Part shown: positions 11,553 to 24,564 of the stretch, one piece after another
How the letters are laid out: the number at the start of each line of letters is the position of its first letter
Numbering within the stretch: position 1 is the stretch's first letter
DNA from: Pezicula radicicola
Taxonomy: Eukaryota; Ascomycota; Leotiomycetes; Helotiales; Dermateaceae
Length of the DNA stretch: 64,000 bases
Reading direction: 5' to 3'
Assembly: GCA_003008705.1 (NCBI GenBank)
Contig: PDUO01000015.1
Span: forward strand, 749,290-813,289
Program-made: the position numbers and the translations under genes
The notes under the pieces: model-generated
What the model was told of the DNA's origin: nothing
The model's input: the letters and a program-made list of their open reading frames with translations, nothing else
Databases searched by the model: none

Positions 11553-12447
11553 TTTGGTGGTTTGAGTTTGGTTATGGAGTTAAGTATGGGTATAACTGAA
11601 CAGAATATCTCTGTAAATGATGGAAAGAAATATGTTACAGAGATATATCTCTCAATATCAAAAATGGGGTCAGTTCTTGCCTACACGTGATATTTGAATC
11701 AGGTGATATTGGGGAAAGCAATTCCAGGTTCGAGGTTGATTCTTCAAACACTGAGGATCCTGGAATGCACTCAGCCCTCAATTGAATGGCATCCTAATGC
11801 GACAAAGTGCTCTCTATCAAAGCTGGTCTCTCCCGTTGAGAGGCACCCACTGAGGTGCCTATTGAGCAATGCCTTCATCAAAACCTGAATGAGCCACTCC
11901 AACTTCCTGCTCTGATAATGCTCTTCAGAGACTTGAGCAACAGCACTTGCTATTCTCTAAGCGAAGTCTTGAAAGCCGTAGAAGTCCTTAGTACAAAGTG
12001 ATATCTCTCTCTTGATCACACCGACGAGATGATACAGGAACGCAAACGACATCTTTTGTTGCACATCTACAGAAAAGTGCCCTGAAAGTCCAGGCACTAC
12101 AGCAGGTAATATCAGGGATCAAAATAAGAAAATGAAGGCGGCGAATGGCCCCAAATAGAAAGCGAGAAAAGCCCAAAAGGCTAAAGCCCCCTAAATTCCC
12201 CTAAATTCCCGATCCAAAGGCCCCCCCCCCTGGATGACATCAGCACCCCGAGCTTCGAAAAGTTGCGACGAACAACGCCGACGCTGCCTGGCACACCAAA
12301 AAAAGCAAAGGAAAAGTTCGCGTCTTTCAAGTTCTGTTTGGTGTCCTCCCACGCGTCAACCTGACGCTTCTCTCTGCCTCTCTCTTCTACAATTACGATA
12401 CAACACCCAGAATCTACACGTATCATAGAATTGATCATCTCAACACA
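11553..12447. other. Divergent intergenic region with short simple repeats
   Basis: Promoter space for the flavin oxidase (leftward) and PTH2 (rightward). No supported ORF. At 12187-12209 a 10-bp unit CCCCTAAATT is present twice plus a partial third copy, and at 12221-12230 there is a run of ten C. The 12240-12447 segment is pyrimidine-rich on the plus strand, as is usual just upstream of fungal start codons. Confidence 0.5.
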
Positions 12448-13230
12448 ATGGCAGACGACCGCTCCCCTCCAACGGCTCTAGCCCTAATAATTAGCACAGC
12501 AGTAATCGCAGGTCTAACAGGTTACATGATCGGAATAGCATCCTCTTTAGGATTCATCCCAATTCCTTTCATGCCCAAATATACACCAACGATAAAAGGA
12601 CCCTGGAGTGCCAATTACGATGATAGTGAAGAGAGTGAGGCTGAGGATATCGATGCATCCATTCTGGATCATGCCCCGAATTGGGCGAATGGGTTTGAGG
12701 CGGATAAGCGGGATGGATTGAGGAATTTGGAGAAGCCGAAGGAGAAGAAGGGTGAGGGAAAGAAGGTGCAACAGCTTGAGGATAATGGGGAGGAGTGTAA
12801 ATTGGTTTTGGTTGTAAGAACGGATTTGGGAATGACTAAAGGTTTGCCCGCCTATGCTACTTCCTTTCTCTCTCTCTTTGCCTTCCAGCCTTTTCAATGC
12901 TAACGCTGAGACACAAAAATAGGTAAAATCGCAGCTCAATGTGGACACGCAACACTTGCCTGCTACAAGGCCATGCTGAAACAGGCTCCCAAATCTACAA
13001 TCCTTCGCCGTTGGGAACGCCAGGGACAAATGAAGGTTGCCTTGCAAGTCAAGAGCGAGGAGGAATTGGAGGTCTTGCAAGCTCAGGCTATTAGTTTGGG
13101 TGTTACTGCTGAGGTCATTGCTGATGCCGGAAGGACGCAGATTGCAAGTGGAAGCCATACCGTGCTTGGGATTGGACCTGCGCCTAAGAGTGTGGTGGAC
13201 AAGATTACTGGTAGTTTGAAGTTGTTGTAA
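12448..13230 (+). CDS. PTH2: Peptidyl-tRNA hydrolase 2, membrane-anchored
   Basis: Cleaves peptidyl-tRNA released during aborted translation. Exons 12448-12841 and 12923-13230 give 233 residues. An N-terminal hydrophobic segment (about residues 10-36, ALALIISTAVIAGLTGYMIG) matches the mitochondrial outer-membrane anchor of the eukaryotic Pth2/PTRH2 group. A disordered acidic and lysine-rich linker follows. The catalytic PTH2 domain fills residues 117-233: KLVLVVRTDLGMTKGKIAAQ, CGHATLACYKAM, WERQGQMKVALQV, IADAGRTQIASGSHTVLGIGPA. The intron falls within the conserved MTK-GK segment, and the frame closes. High confidence in family and role. Confidence 0.96.
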
Positions 13231-14040
13231 ATCTGGCTAGAGCATTATGGACAGGAACGAAGACGAGAGACACACGCAGGCGGAAGATGGAGGGGAAAAG
13301 AGGAATGAAGGGCATTGCTGGCGTTTTGGAGTCTTTAAACGTAAGTGTAAAAGGCTTATGGATCAGCTAGAGCATGGCATTAGTATACCATCAAAAGTTT
13401 GCTGCATAGACATAACATCCCTAAACTCCTTAAAGTCTTCTCAGAGTGAGGTACATTCCTGTGTAGGAAACCAGGCTTGTATCACTGACTTAGTTTCAAT
13501 AAGGTACTGCTCCAGTGCCTTAATTTTCCTTGTTCAGTTGGAGATTCTGCTTCTCTCATTGAGTTCTCCTTCATTTGATTGAAGCGGGGATCTGTACCGA
13601 CAAACTGATGAAAGGCTTCATTCATGTAACCATTCCTGAACCCATCAAGTAAAGCAAAGTAGCTCGCTTGACTTATATAACCCACCTGATCTGAGTAGTT
13701 CACTTGGGTTGTGTAGCTTTCTTTTTGGGCAGATCACTTGGCCTGGATAATTTGGCCTAGTTTGGCAATAGGTTCTTGAGCGGTTCAAAACCCGTTGGCA
13801 TAAATCCCGTTTAATGTACTGCTTGTTGTCTTGCCCACCGCAGGAGAGAATGAAGGGATCAGTAAAATTCCATTAAACATTTATATTTATTCATTTCTGT
13901 TAACAAACCCGTCTAGCAAAGTCTAGCAACTTTTGTACCATCCGCGTCTTATCATGCAGCATTCTATAATGACCAGCAAACAATCTCCTCTGGACTGCAA
14001 CACGACGCCCCAATTTGGAAAGGTCACTCCTCGGCGCCAT
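13231..14040. other. Intergenic region between convergent genes
   Basis: Nothing codes convincingly here. It holds the 3' ends of PTH2 and the amidase. Around 13660-13760 there are several degenerate CTTGACTT/TCACTTGG words that resemble the repeat tracts near 18080, 51100 and 51800. Confidence 0.4.
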
Positions 14041-16236
14041 TCAAAGCAGGAATAACTCCGCAACTGTTCGTCGCTTCATGACCTCTGGATGATCTCCGTC
14101 ACGACCAAGAACAATCACAATCGTCTTCTGCTTAAGCAATCTTCCTTGTGGGAGACTGGTCTTTGGGTAATGACGCTGCTTGAGGCTCCAGCGATTGCCA
14201 TACTGTAGGATGTCCATTGGTTGGCCGTTTACAAAAACCCGAGGGTATCCAACTCCGGACACTTTTCCGTCGACACACTCATTCAGCATCATTCTCGCCC
14301 CACGCAAGGCTCGCAGATCATGGTTAACCCAGATCTCTGGTGTTAGTCTTGGCCGGGTCCGCCGCCGCCGAAATTCTTCGAATGCATAAGCATAAGAGAT
14401 CAATTGGTCGTCGCTGTAGGCTTTTCCGACAAATGTCAGGTTGACAGGCATGTCCGTCTCAAGAGAGCCCATTGTTGTGCTTACGGTAGGAATTCCAAGG
14501 TGCCGAATCGCCCGGTTACCGTTAGAATACTTAACACCTGGAGTCATAGCATACTCAGCAGATTCAACGTCAGTCTCTAAGTCTGCCTTACCGACGTCTC
14601 CATTAGCCGGGAAGACGACGAAGTCTATCTTCAGTTCATCCATCCAGTCCTCCAGGTCTCTCTTTCGCTGTGCCTCGAGAGCTTGAAGGGCTTCAGCCAT
14701 GCCGGGAATATCAAACAAACTGCCAGGTTCATTTGCCAACGCCACGAGGTCAACATGGTCAATGAGGTTCTTCACTTCCACGAACTGGGCTGTGCAGCCG
14801 GGGAAGGGGTCAGGGAAGATATCAGAAGGTCGGGCCTCCAGCAGGCCTTTGGCAACACCATTCTCTTTCAGAAATTTATCCCAGATCTTGGAGATCAGAA
14901 TCCCTCGCTCATAAGCGTTCCATTCTTTTGGTGCACCAACGATGTTGTTCGGTTCGCCAGAAGCACTATCATCCTCATATCTGGTGACCAGTGGAAAGTC
15001 TGTGATGACAATTTCTGCACCCATGGCTTCTAGGTCCTCGCGGGCCTGGTCCCAAAGTGTCTTCACACCCTCACTGACTACCGGGTCTGTGTATCGTTCA
15101 GTTAGTTTGGGTATCCAAGTCGTGTGTTGCACGGTACTACTTACCCCAAAGGCCTCTAATCTTCTTGCAATCCTTTACCTCGATGTACATCTTGGGTACG
15201 GCAATTCTCTTGCCCTTCAAGGAGGCAGGCTTGATAGAGGTCCAATCGAAGTCCGGTACTTCTAGCTTGATGAATGGTTGCTCACGCCAGAAATCTCCCG
15301 TTGATTTGGGATCAGTGTGCGTAAGCGTTGGCAAAATTGCGAGGAGATCAGATATTGTTCGAGTCATTGGTACAAGAACATCGCAAGTCCCATACAATGG
15401 CCAAACTCCACGGCAGGATATCACACCTCGAGATGGTGTATAGGCCACAAGACCATTATTAGAGGCTGGTGAGCGTCCAGAAGAGACTGTTTCTCCTCCG
15501 AGAGCGAACGCAGCGAAGCTTGCAGCTGTTGCAGTGGCCGCACCGTTGGAAGAGCCTGAGCTAAAAGCTGCCGTCAAGTACTCAGGGTTATATGGGCTCT
15601 CAGCACGGCCATAAAGACCGCATGCCATTCCACCATCCGCAAGGGGCGGCATGTTTGTCTTTCCCACGAGTACTGCTCCAGCTTCTTGCAGTTTCTCCGC
15701 TACAAATGCGTTCTCATTAGGCGTCAAATTTGCGAACGCTGGAGAGCCAGCCGAAACCGTCATGCCGAGGTACTTATATCCATCTTTGAGGGTGTATGGA
15801 ATCCCTTCAACTACAGAAGACCAGAGTTAGTATTGTTTGAAGGAGATGGAAAAGTGATGGAAGAGATCATGTCAGCGGTTGTGATGTTGGTTATCGTGTT
15901 GGATTGGCTGGGTTACTCGGGTCAACTTGATTGAGAGGACAGGGAAGCCTGCTTCGAAGGCTGTATGCAATAGGGAAACGAATGACACTTACGTGTGCGG
16001 GGAGCATTGCCGGCAGCTCTATAATCATCAGAAGCTCTAGCCTCCAGCAAAGCGTTGGGGTTAATATTGGTAATAGAGTTAAGCTGGGGACCACCGATAT
16101 CCATTTGGCCGATTCTGAATAGGTAGCCTACTACCAACTCAACGCTGGTGACTTTGCCTGTGTCGAGGGCATCCTTGAGCTCCGCAATACTCGTCTCGAC
16201 GAGATTGTATGACTCCGGAATCGAGGGAGGGGCCAT
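14041..16236 (-). CDS. Amidase-signature family hydrolase
   Basis: Predicted to hydrolyse an amide (or acylamide) bond. Exons 15993-16236, 15145-15810, 14041-15086 give 651 residues, somewhat longer than the usual 500-600. The Ser-cisSer-Lys triad is visible: Lys90 in GIPYTLKDGY, cis-Ser169 in FSSGSSNGAA, nucleophile Ser192 in GGETVSSGRSPAS. Exon 2 joins exon 3 as RGLW-DPVVSEGVKTLW. The intron at 15811-15992 is long for this window (182 bp), but removing it restores the conserved catalytic Lys segment. No signal peptide, so probably cytosolic. The substrate is unknown; fungal members act on acetamide, nitrile-derived amides, formamides or fatty-acid amides. Confidence 0.9.
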
Positions 16237-18860
16237 GATGTAGTGAGGAATTATGCAAACACAGGTGTTCTACAGGAAAGATGGACGAGAATACGGACGA
16301 TGGAGTGAGGGGTGGGAAAAGGTAGACGTAATTTGCAAGAAATGCGGACGAGATTACGGATGATCGAAGGTTGTGTTGAGGGAAGAAAGACTTGAGGCGA
16401 AAGAATGTTGTTTTATACTACTGCAGCTTTCACGCTAAGCCGCTGCGTTTGGAAATCTCTCCCTGCCAGAGCTGGACGAAAAGCGGAGCCATCACAGAAC
16501 AGCAACACTTAATCATTAAAACAGAGCAGGCAGCCTCTAAGACAAACGCCATAGTCTTGTCTATCTACTTGGGATGACACGCGTCAAGTTATAGTTAAGG
16601 AGGTAGCTACACCCCGAGAGGTAGGTTCATACTTGCTGGATCTTTCGAGTGGTGTCTCAATCTTGATTTTCGTTTTAGAAGCTGGAACGGAGTAGCCACA
16701 GTAGAACAAGCAGAATCAGTGTCTTACTGAGCTATCTGTAAAATCAAGCACGCTCAGCGAATGTCCGCAGTGCTTTCTAGAGCTTGATAGGTTGACTTCA
16801 GTCATAGACTTGCTTTGAGTAGCCAAATAGCAGAGCCTGATATCACTATTTGTTTATACTGGCTAGCCGAAGTACCTTTCTAGAGTTTCTTAAGGTTCAA
16901 TCAATGAGTTACGTTAAAAGTGACTACCTCAGCATGAATAAGGTCCTTTCAATGATGAAAATTATCCGAGCAGAGGTTTTCTTGAGTTTCTCACACAACA
17001 GTGCGAGTTATAGTGCGCAAAGTTATCGACCTCTGGAAAGCTGAGTATGACCTTGGCTAAGAAGCAGGAGACACGATCCTCAAGATTCAAGTAAACAACT
17101 TCATCGAATCAGTCAGTAGTTAACATAAAGCTAAAGACTTGCTGAGCTTTGAAGCAAGCACTTTTTATACAGATTGCGTAAGTAGCATTTTATATCAGTG
17201 GTCATGCTGGTATTTAGGCTGGGTGTGGTGTGTATTTTGTCTCCTGTGTGTTTTAATCTCGGTCAACAACAGAAGACGCGCACACAAACGTCAACACCCT
17301 ATTCAAGCTTGCATAAAGACCCAAGCCACCTCTCGAGCACGTCTCAGCCATAAGGTTTTCCATTCCGCCATGTGGAGGACCGTACCCAGAACACAGAGGG
17401 TCTCGAAGTCGAATATTTATGTTTGTCACCAAGGCCAGCTGGGTGGAAACCGCGCAACCATACGAGGAATTTACGGGGGCAGGCACATAAATTCAGCGGT
17501 ATACGGCCAGCAAGTAAATTGACGCATTCTCGCACACGCTAGCAAGATTACATGCAAATGGAGAGCTGCATGGAGGTCATTGAACACCAAAAAATCGATG
17601 GTGCTATGGTTTTTGGCTAGCTGACAACTGCAAACACATTGCGCCAGTCCTCAACTAGCCTTTTCTATGCCTCATATTCTCCTATATCACGTCTATTATC
17701 GATCATATGCACCTCAGCTCCACAAAAGACCGATCTTAAAACAACTCACCGTACCGCGCTTCTCAACAGACAAAGAAGTAGTCGCCAAAGCCGTTCATAC
17801 TCCGAAGACCTTCGCAAACCCATTGTGGGCAAAGTGGATTTGGTCTCTTGAACCCAGATCCGACCAAGGAACGTTATAAGAGATGCAAACTAGTGGCTTG
17901 CTCTTATTCTGACCACATGCATACGTCTTTGGGAGGAGCGAATATCTTACGATAAGACAATTGCTTCCAGAAGTTATATACTGCGTATCTGGAGTTGTGG
18001 AGGTAGTGTAAGTGTACTTTTGTGGACCGTTAAAAATGTGGTTAATTGTGACAAAGGGACCAAGACCTTAGCTGACTAACTCACTTGATTTGGATAATTC
18101 ATATACTGACTTGTGTTCCAGACCACCAGCACCTCCTCAAAGAAACTTGGCCGTGAGCCAGACACCTCTCTCTTCTCCTTTCAATCATCAACCTCATCTA
18201 CCTAGGGCCATGAGCAACAATCGGGTTTGTGCAATCAGCTGGCAACTGAGAAGAAACTACGTACGGCATATAAAATGCCGACTGCGCTATTGCATATACG
18301 AACTTATTTCAAACAAATTGAACAAATAATTCTCAGACCTGGAGCTAGGGTATGAATCACTGAATATGTTTGCATTACATGCACCAAGATGAAAGGGACG
18401 GCGAGCCTGTGTGGTTGAAAAGTGAATGGTGTAGGTTAGATTAGATGAAGTGAGTTGCCACCGCAATGCACGCGGGATTTGCGCATGGTTTATGATATGA
18501 GCGAAGCTATCTATGGGTAGAAGGGTGCTTTCAGCAACCATGGTAATGTTCTTTCTTGGTCGATGTACAGTAACTGGACTGCACCGTTGTAGAGCTAAGC
18601 GCTGCTAGGGTCGAACTGTGGGTCTCGGCATATTCAGTACGATGACAAAGGATAAGCAGGCTGCAGTACTCGCACTAAGTGTTGATGTCGCTAACGTCGC
18701 TCAACGACGATATAATAATGTCTTGACCTCAATTCCTTCACACGTTCTACTGGAAAACAGTATTTCCTTGGTCATAAGTTACGGCATTATTCAAACTACA
18801 GGCACAACTTTACCGAGATTCTACAAGACGAACGGGCCCTATAATTCTGATAGAGACAAT
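16237..18860. other. 2.6-kb gene-free region
   Basis: Only short ORFs lie here, none with recognisable domains or splice-supported extension. The longest (17139-17522, plus) starts in low-complexity sequence and has no family features. At 18077-18092 sits TAACTCACTTGATTTG, identical to 51169-51184. No transposase or reverse-transcriptase motif was seen. The right end must contain the promoter of the FAD oxidase gene. Confidence 0.45.
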
Positions 18861-20566
18861 ATGCTTGTCTTTAAGAGAGCTATCGTAATCCTGCTTAGTG
18901 GTTTTGCCATTGCCTTGAAAACTGGCCAGCCAATTGGAAAAGATGTTATCCTCAAAGCTCAGTCTGCGCCATCTTGCAATGATGTGGTAAGCTTCCTAAG
19001 ACTAGCTTGATTCATAATATCTAATGTTCTTAAAGTGTGTAGAGCTGGCCCTTGACTTTGGCCCCAACTTACATTATCCGAGCAACGATAATCTGACAGT
19101 CTGGGATGCTAAGCAGCAAGAAGTTAGATCTGTTTGCCGTGTTGAGCCTCGAAGCTCGGTGGATGTGTCTAAGATTCTGAAGCTACTCGTGGACTCTTGG
19201 TGTCACTTTTCAGTCAAAGGTGGTGGCCATGCTAGAAACGCGGACGATTCAATCTCTGTTGGAGGCGTCACAATTGACATGCAAGAAATGAAGTCCATGG
19301 AAATTTCCTCCAATCGTACCAAAGTCAAACTTGGCAGCGGCCACACTCTCTATACGCTTTACAGCGGCCTCGAACCTTACAATTTGACTACTATAGGTGG
19401 TCGAGTCGCTGATGTCGGACTTGGTGGTTTTGCGTTGGGTGGGGGAATCTCAGACTTTTCTCCAAAATATGGCCTAGCCTTGGATAACATTTTTGAATAC
19501 GAGGTATGCTTAACTATTTTCCTCAAAAGCGTGTAGCTAACTTTCCAAGGTCGTATTAGCCAATGCAACAATTGTGACTGTCAATGAAAATCAACATCCA
19601 GATCTATACTTCGCGCTTCGTGGAGGTATGAACAATTTTGGCATTGTCACATATTTTACTATGAGGCTATTGTCTCAAGGAGAGAAACTTGGAGGCAGCA
19701 CAGCTTATTCCGTCGACAAGAAGGATAACATTGCAGAAGAGGCTTATAAACTCACAACTGTGTATAAGAATGATACGAATCTCTCCTTTTCATATGGATA
19801 TGCTTACTACCAAGACTCCGATGAGTTTCGCCTTTCATTCTCTCGTGCCTATTCCCAGCCGATCTTGAACCCAACGCCATTCGAGGGTTTGAGTAATATC
19901 CCGAATCTGTCAAGTACTGTGCGAATTGACTGGTCGAGCAATTTTGCTTTAGAAGCAGCGTCGGGACTTCCACCAGGAGGCCGGTAAGTATAGAAAGCTT
20001 ATTCGCAAGACCACTATACTCATACCCAAGTAGAAATTTGTTCGCTACGGTCACTTACCAGCCATCTATAGACATGGATAAGGCAATGATGCAAATCATG
20101 GAAGAAGAAATCCAGAATATCAAAACACTACCCGGCTTTTTTCCGAATGTTATTGCCCAGCCAATTCCTGAAGCTGTAATCCGAGCTGGTAAGGACCGAG
20201 GAGGAAACGCTCTTGGAATTGAAGCTGATGGTCCCCTTACTGGTATGTACGTCTCGCAGTTTGTATACTCATAAGCTAACCTTGAATATAGCCTCTCTTT
20301 TAACTGTTCTATGGAGTGAAGCCAATGATGATCAGACCATGTACGCACTTGCCGAGAGATGGATCGCTAGAGCTAAGGCGGCGACTATTGAAGCTGGTCT
20401 TTATAATCGTTGGATGTATATCAACTATGCGTTTACGGATCAGGATCCTTTCTCTGGTTATGGCCAAGTAAATAAAAAGAGGCTGCAAGAGATACAGACC
20501 GCTGTTGATCCCATGGGTGTTTTCACTTCACAGGGATTGTGTAGAGGCTATTTTAAGTTGCAATAG
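18861..20566 (+). CDS. Secreted berberine-bridge-type FAD oxidoreductase
   Basis: Probable extracellular flavin oxidase of the FAD_binding_4 plus BBE class; relatives oxidise carbohydrates or secondary metabolites. Exons 18861-18986, 19036-19503, 19550-19983, 20034-20242, 20292-20566 give 503 residues. I chose the ATG at 18861 because it opens a signal peptide (MLVFKRAIVILLSGFAIALK); the frame stays open to 18618, but that extension has no leader character. His107 in VKGGGHARNADDS is the expected covalent FAD site. The second attachment cysteine of bicovalent members is absent: the motif reads GGRVADVGLGGFALGGG. The BBE C-terminal block is present (WMYINYAFTDQDPFSGYG, LQEIQTAVDPMGVF). Confidence 0.9.
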
Positions 20567-23500
20567 AGTGAGTTGGCTTTAGAAGACTACTACCAAGGAA
20601 AGACTTTCAGTAATTAAAATCCAAAATCGGAGGAAGCTTTCAAGCGTGCTATAGGGGTCGTTTAAAATAAATTTGACTTCTACGCAGAAAAGGAGGGCGA
20701 GAAGCAGTTAGTATATGATCAAATTCTATACTCAAGGCAAAACGGCTTAATACAAGTTTTTAGGAATCGCTTTCTTCCTATTAATATACAGCCTTTATTC
20801 ATATGTAGACCAACTAATTGTACAAGTAATCCAATTATTCTCCACCTGACGAAGTGGACCTGGAATAATTTGACAATACGAAGAAGTGATACGGAGAAAT
20901 TCGGCATTTCGACTCAGCCCCCAAACTTGGCGGTCCTGTAATAAATCCTTCACATGCTTACTTTTATGCTTATAAAAATATGACAAGGTAAACCCCCGTT
21001 TCTATCTTATTTGTCAATTAAGGATTAGCACGGTTTAGAGTATGTGCACTGAGGTGTCAATGGTAGGTACATGTCTTCGGTGATACTCCTTACCTACTTA
21101 CCCCTATTATTTTCGCTTAGCTTGTATGAGTATTGACACTACACTTCAAAGTAACAACCTAATAGTTGCATATACTTAGACCTGTATCAACTTCTCGAGA
21201 ACAGAAGTTATAAATTTAATTCTGCGGAAAAGGTATTGCATATAGGTCTAATAGTGAAGATACATTTCTGCTTCTGACGTATGATTGCTGTTAGCCGGGG
21301 CCCTTATTTTACCCCTATTTTCGGCTGACGAGCCTCCATCATCTCAAGTAGATTTCCATCTTCATCTGTCTTACTTCAACTCAAGGAATTGATCTCAACT
21401 GTAGGAGAGTGATTACTTGTGTCAAAACCAGTACTATCTCTAGCAATACCATAATCTCTCACTGTAAAAAATTCTGCTTTACTTAGGTAGGCTTCTGGTA
21501 AATGATTTGCTTACCTAGGTACCCATTTAAACAAGTCTCAGTTTTTTGCAACTATTGTTCTATTTCATTTTTCTAACATATCTGCAGAGACTTTACTTTG
21601 AATTAAATCAAACTTCACTTAATAACCCGCCCATAGATATATATATATGTTATTTAGGTGTATAGTACTGTACAACTTTTGAAACTGTTCCATCACTTGC
21701 TAAATTTCGCGACTTTGCGATGTCAAAATACTCGTTTTTGTACGCTTGTATATGCTTTAATTCCTAACTTCAACCCTCTATTCCCATTGTGTATTGTGCT
21801 TTATCCCACAATGATGTTCCAGTCGCTTTATTAAAGCTGGTGGAGCTTAATCGTTTCCGTTTCATGTGCTGATTCTGTGAGGATTTCTCGGTGTGGCTCG
21901 AAACTTTCAAATCGTTCCTTGGTGTCGAGGCTTCTGGTGTTCCAATTTTTATCTGCGCATGTTCGAGGTTGGGTTGGAATGCATTTGCTTTAAGGAATTA
22001 GGTCTGTGAGGTGCAGTGAGTGTACAGAAATGGATAGGATTGTACGGATGATGTTCTTTTCGATGTGGTATAGTCTATAGACTTGAAGAAGGAAGCGATT
22101 TTCGTATCGGAAAACGAGATGTTCAGGGTGAGTGTTCTGTAAGGACGATATCTAGAAGGTGAATTGTGAAATTGGAGGAAGAGAGAGATGGTTGGGACCG
22201 TCGTTTTGGAAAATCTGAGGAGTCTCTTGTATCGTTTACATAGACAAGAAGGCGCGAGATGAAACAACGCAAGAAGGACAAAAGAAGGGGAGTATGTCGC
22301 TGGTGAAGGAACGAGATTTTCACATGTACCACAATAGAAATCACTTCTTCCTGTAGATTATTTTTTAAATATTTTGTCTTCTTCTTCCAGCTAGCTTTCT
22401 GAATGCATGGATTTACTATACTTGATCAACGACAGAGCGCTTCAACTTCCAAGAGATTCGTCAACGATGGTTAGTTACTATTCCAATATGCTTGTACACA
22501 TCACCATTCAACCACGAAGTCGTGCACATAGTTTCAGTCTATTTTCAGAGCGATTTATTAAACAAAAAGTCACAGTCTCGTGTATGTTCTTCTTCAGCTG
22601 AGATTGAAATTGGAAAAGCCCCTTCCAGCTGAGCTGATCACCAGTGCTAGGATGGTATGCAGACATACGTGGAAACCCTTCAGCTTTTAGGCAGCAGGAC
22701 TTGGCATTTCTCAATGGAATTGAAGGCGCTTTTTTGTATCATGGCGACATCGGGCCGTCGGCTAGGGGTAGCATCACAGTAATTTAAAGTACATGTCTAT
22801 TGTTATAGGCTCCATAGGGATCTACTCTGTAAGACGCTGAAGGAAGAATCAGTAGGAAATAACTGCACAATTCGATACTATTTCCAAAATCCTCAGCGCT
22901 CGAGTTAACTCAAAGTTATTCAGTGTGCCATATGCCGTCCTTAAAATTGGTCCTATACCATTGAAAACACGCAAGCAAGCCAGCTAGAAATAACACCACA
23001 GACCTTGAATTAGGGGCCTAACGCATGCCAATCCCATGTACTGTACTCCATGATTGATACGTAACCGAATCCATACTTAAAGTGCTAAGAGGAATGAAGC
23101 GGACTAATCTAAGGCCGAAAAAGGTTCTCCGGGATTTCCGCCACTCGCTTAGCACCACAAAGTCCGGGCTTATAAAAAGCTTGGCATTTCCCCATTCGGG
23201 TTACGTTATAGTCTAGAATAACATTATTTGACTACTTACCTAGTGGAGGCTTCTCTTAGCGGTGTCCTAATGGGTTATCTTTGGGCATTCAATTATGCTA
23301 ATGGTCAATGCTCGTGGACTGCATTGGGAACACTGAGTCGCCCTAATTATCTAGTCGTAATATCGGCGGTATATTCTGCCACTTCATTTAGTAGGTAAGT
23401 TAACTTAAGTGAAGATACTGTACTTTCGTACGAAAGTAGGTGGAGGCAGAGAAGGAAGATCAAACAAGCACGAGGGTAACCCGAACCAGAGACAACCCTC

Positions 23501-24564
23501 TCCACTACTCCGAGGAGATACAAGAGGTAAGGTGGGGTTCCGTTTCCAAAAGTTGATGATGATCCGATTGACTTTATGAAAAGTCATTAGAGAACAGCAA
23601 TAAACCAACCAGAGCAAAACATACAAGCATTTTCGAATTCTATCATTCACAGGATGCACCTAGGAGAACGCTATTCGTTTGGTCTAGGACCTCAGAGCGA
23701 TAATCACGGTCCACTTTTCGTTTCGTAGAAAAGCTTGATTCAACCTCTCCCCATTTTGGGATGACGCTACTAGTAAGTACGCCCACATCGGCACTTTTCC
23801 GCTGTACGGGGTGGCTGTGTTTTTAAAATATTTGTTAAGCGAGATACGAGAAAGTATTTCGGTGCCTACAGCTTTCTCTCATACACTCAGCTTGTAGAGA
23901 ACTAGTAAATTAACGTTGAAATTGGTTTTATAAACAATATATTCTTACTTGCACTCATACAGTGTGTAACCATTCCAAAAGCAGCCAACGAAAAAAAAAA
24001 ATAAGATAATAACAGCCTATTAAGCGAAAATATCTAAAGTCAAAACTACTCAGCCCTGAACTTATGAAATAGGCCGGGGTAACGAACCAACGAATCATAC
24101 CCTCAAAAAGAAAAAGAAAATCCCTCACGTAACTAGCTAACCCTGTCGACCAGCAAAGCACGAGCATGATGGTGCACCATCATAACTGGCGTTTGCTAAG
24201 TGAAGAGTGGCGAGGTAGCTTTGAGGAGAAAGAGGAGGGAAGAAATAGGCAACCAGGTTTCAATTTCAAACAAACTTTAAAATCATAATTAGGAATATCG
24301 CACTAGATCGCACTGCGGACGGTAGTATTGTTATGGGGTGGATACGAGATTACGAAAGTATTCCTACGAACAGCATTGGTATTGTCGTTGTCATGCAATG
24401 ATTTGTCCGTCTATACTATCCAGTCGATCCCATTGCGAAGAGGGAATTCATTATATACATAGGTATCTACCAGGAGATCAATCATCATCATCATCATCAT
24501 CACCATTGAAAATATCTCTTCTATCCAAATCGTTCCTACGGCGGGTTGTTCTACAGCATTCAAG
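20567..24564. other. 4-kb gene-free, AT-rich region
   Basis: The longest stretch without a recognised gene. ORFs are short, overlap on both strands and show no domain, signal peptide or plausible splice partners. Several segments (20590-21000, 21540-21680) are strongly AT-rich. The tail, 24200-24560, is the presumed promoter and leader of the gene at 24565. Decayed repeats are possible, but I cannot recognise an element. Confidence 0.45.
24481..24501 (+). repeat. (ATC)7 microsatellite
   Basis: Seven uninterrupted ATC triplets at 24481-24501, about 65 bp before the start codon of the membrane protein gene at 24565, so probably within its leader or core promoter. Confidence 0.9.

Noticed and set aside
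17139..17522. 127-residue plus-strand ORF in the gene-free region
   Set aside because: It starts in low-complexity sequence, overlaps ORFs on the other strand, and has no domain, signal peptide or splice extension that would support a real protein.
18618..18860. In-frame extension of the FAD oxidase ORF upstream of 18861
   Set aside because: The extra 81 residues lack a leader and would bury the clear signal peptide that begins at 18861.
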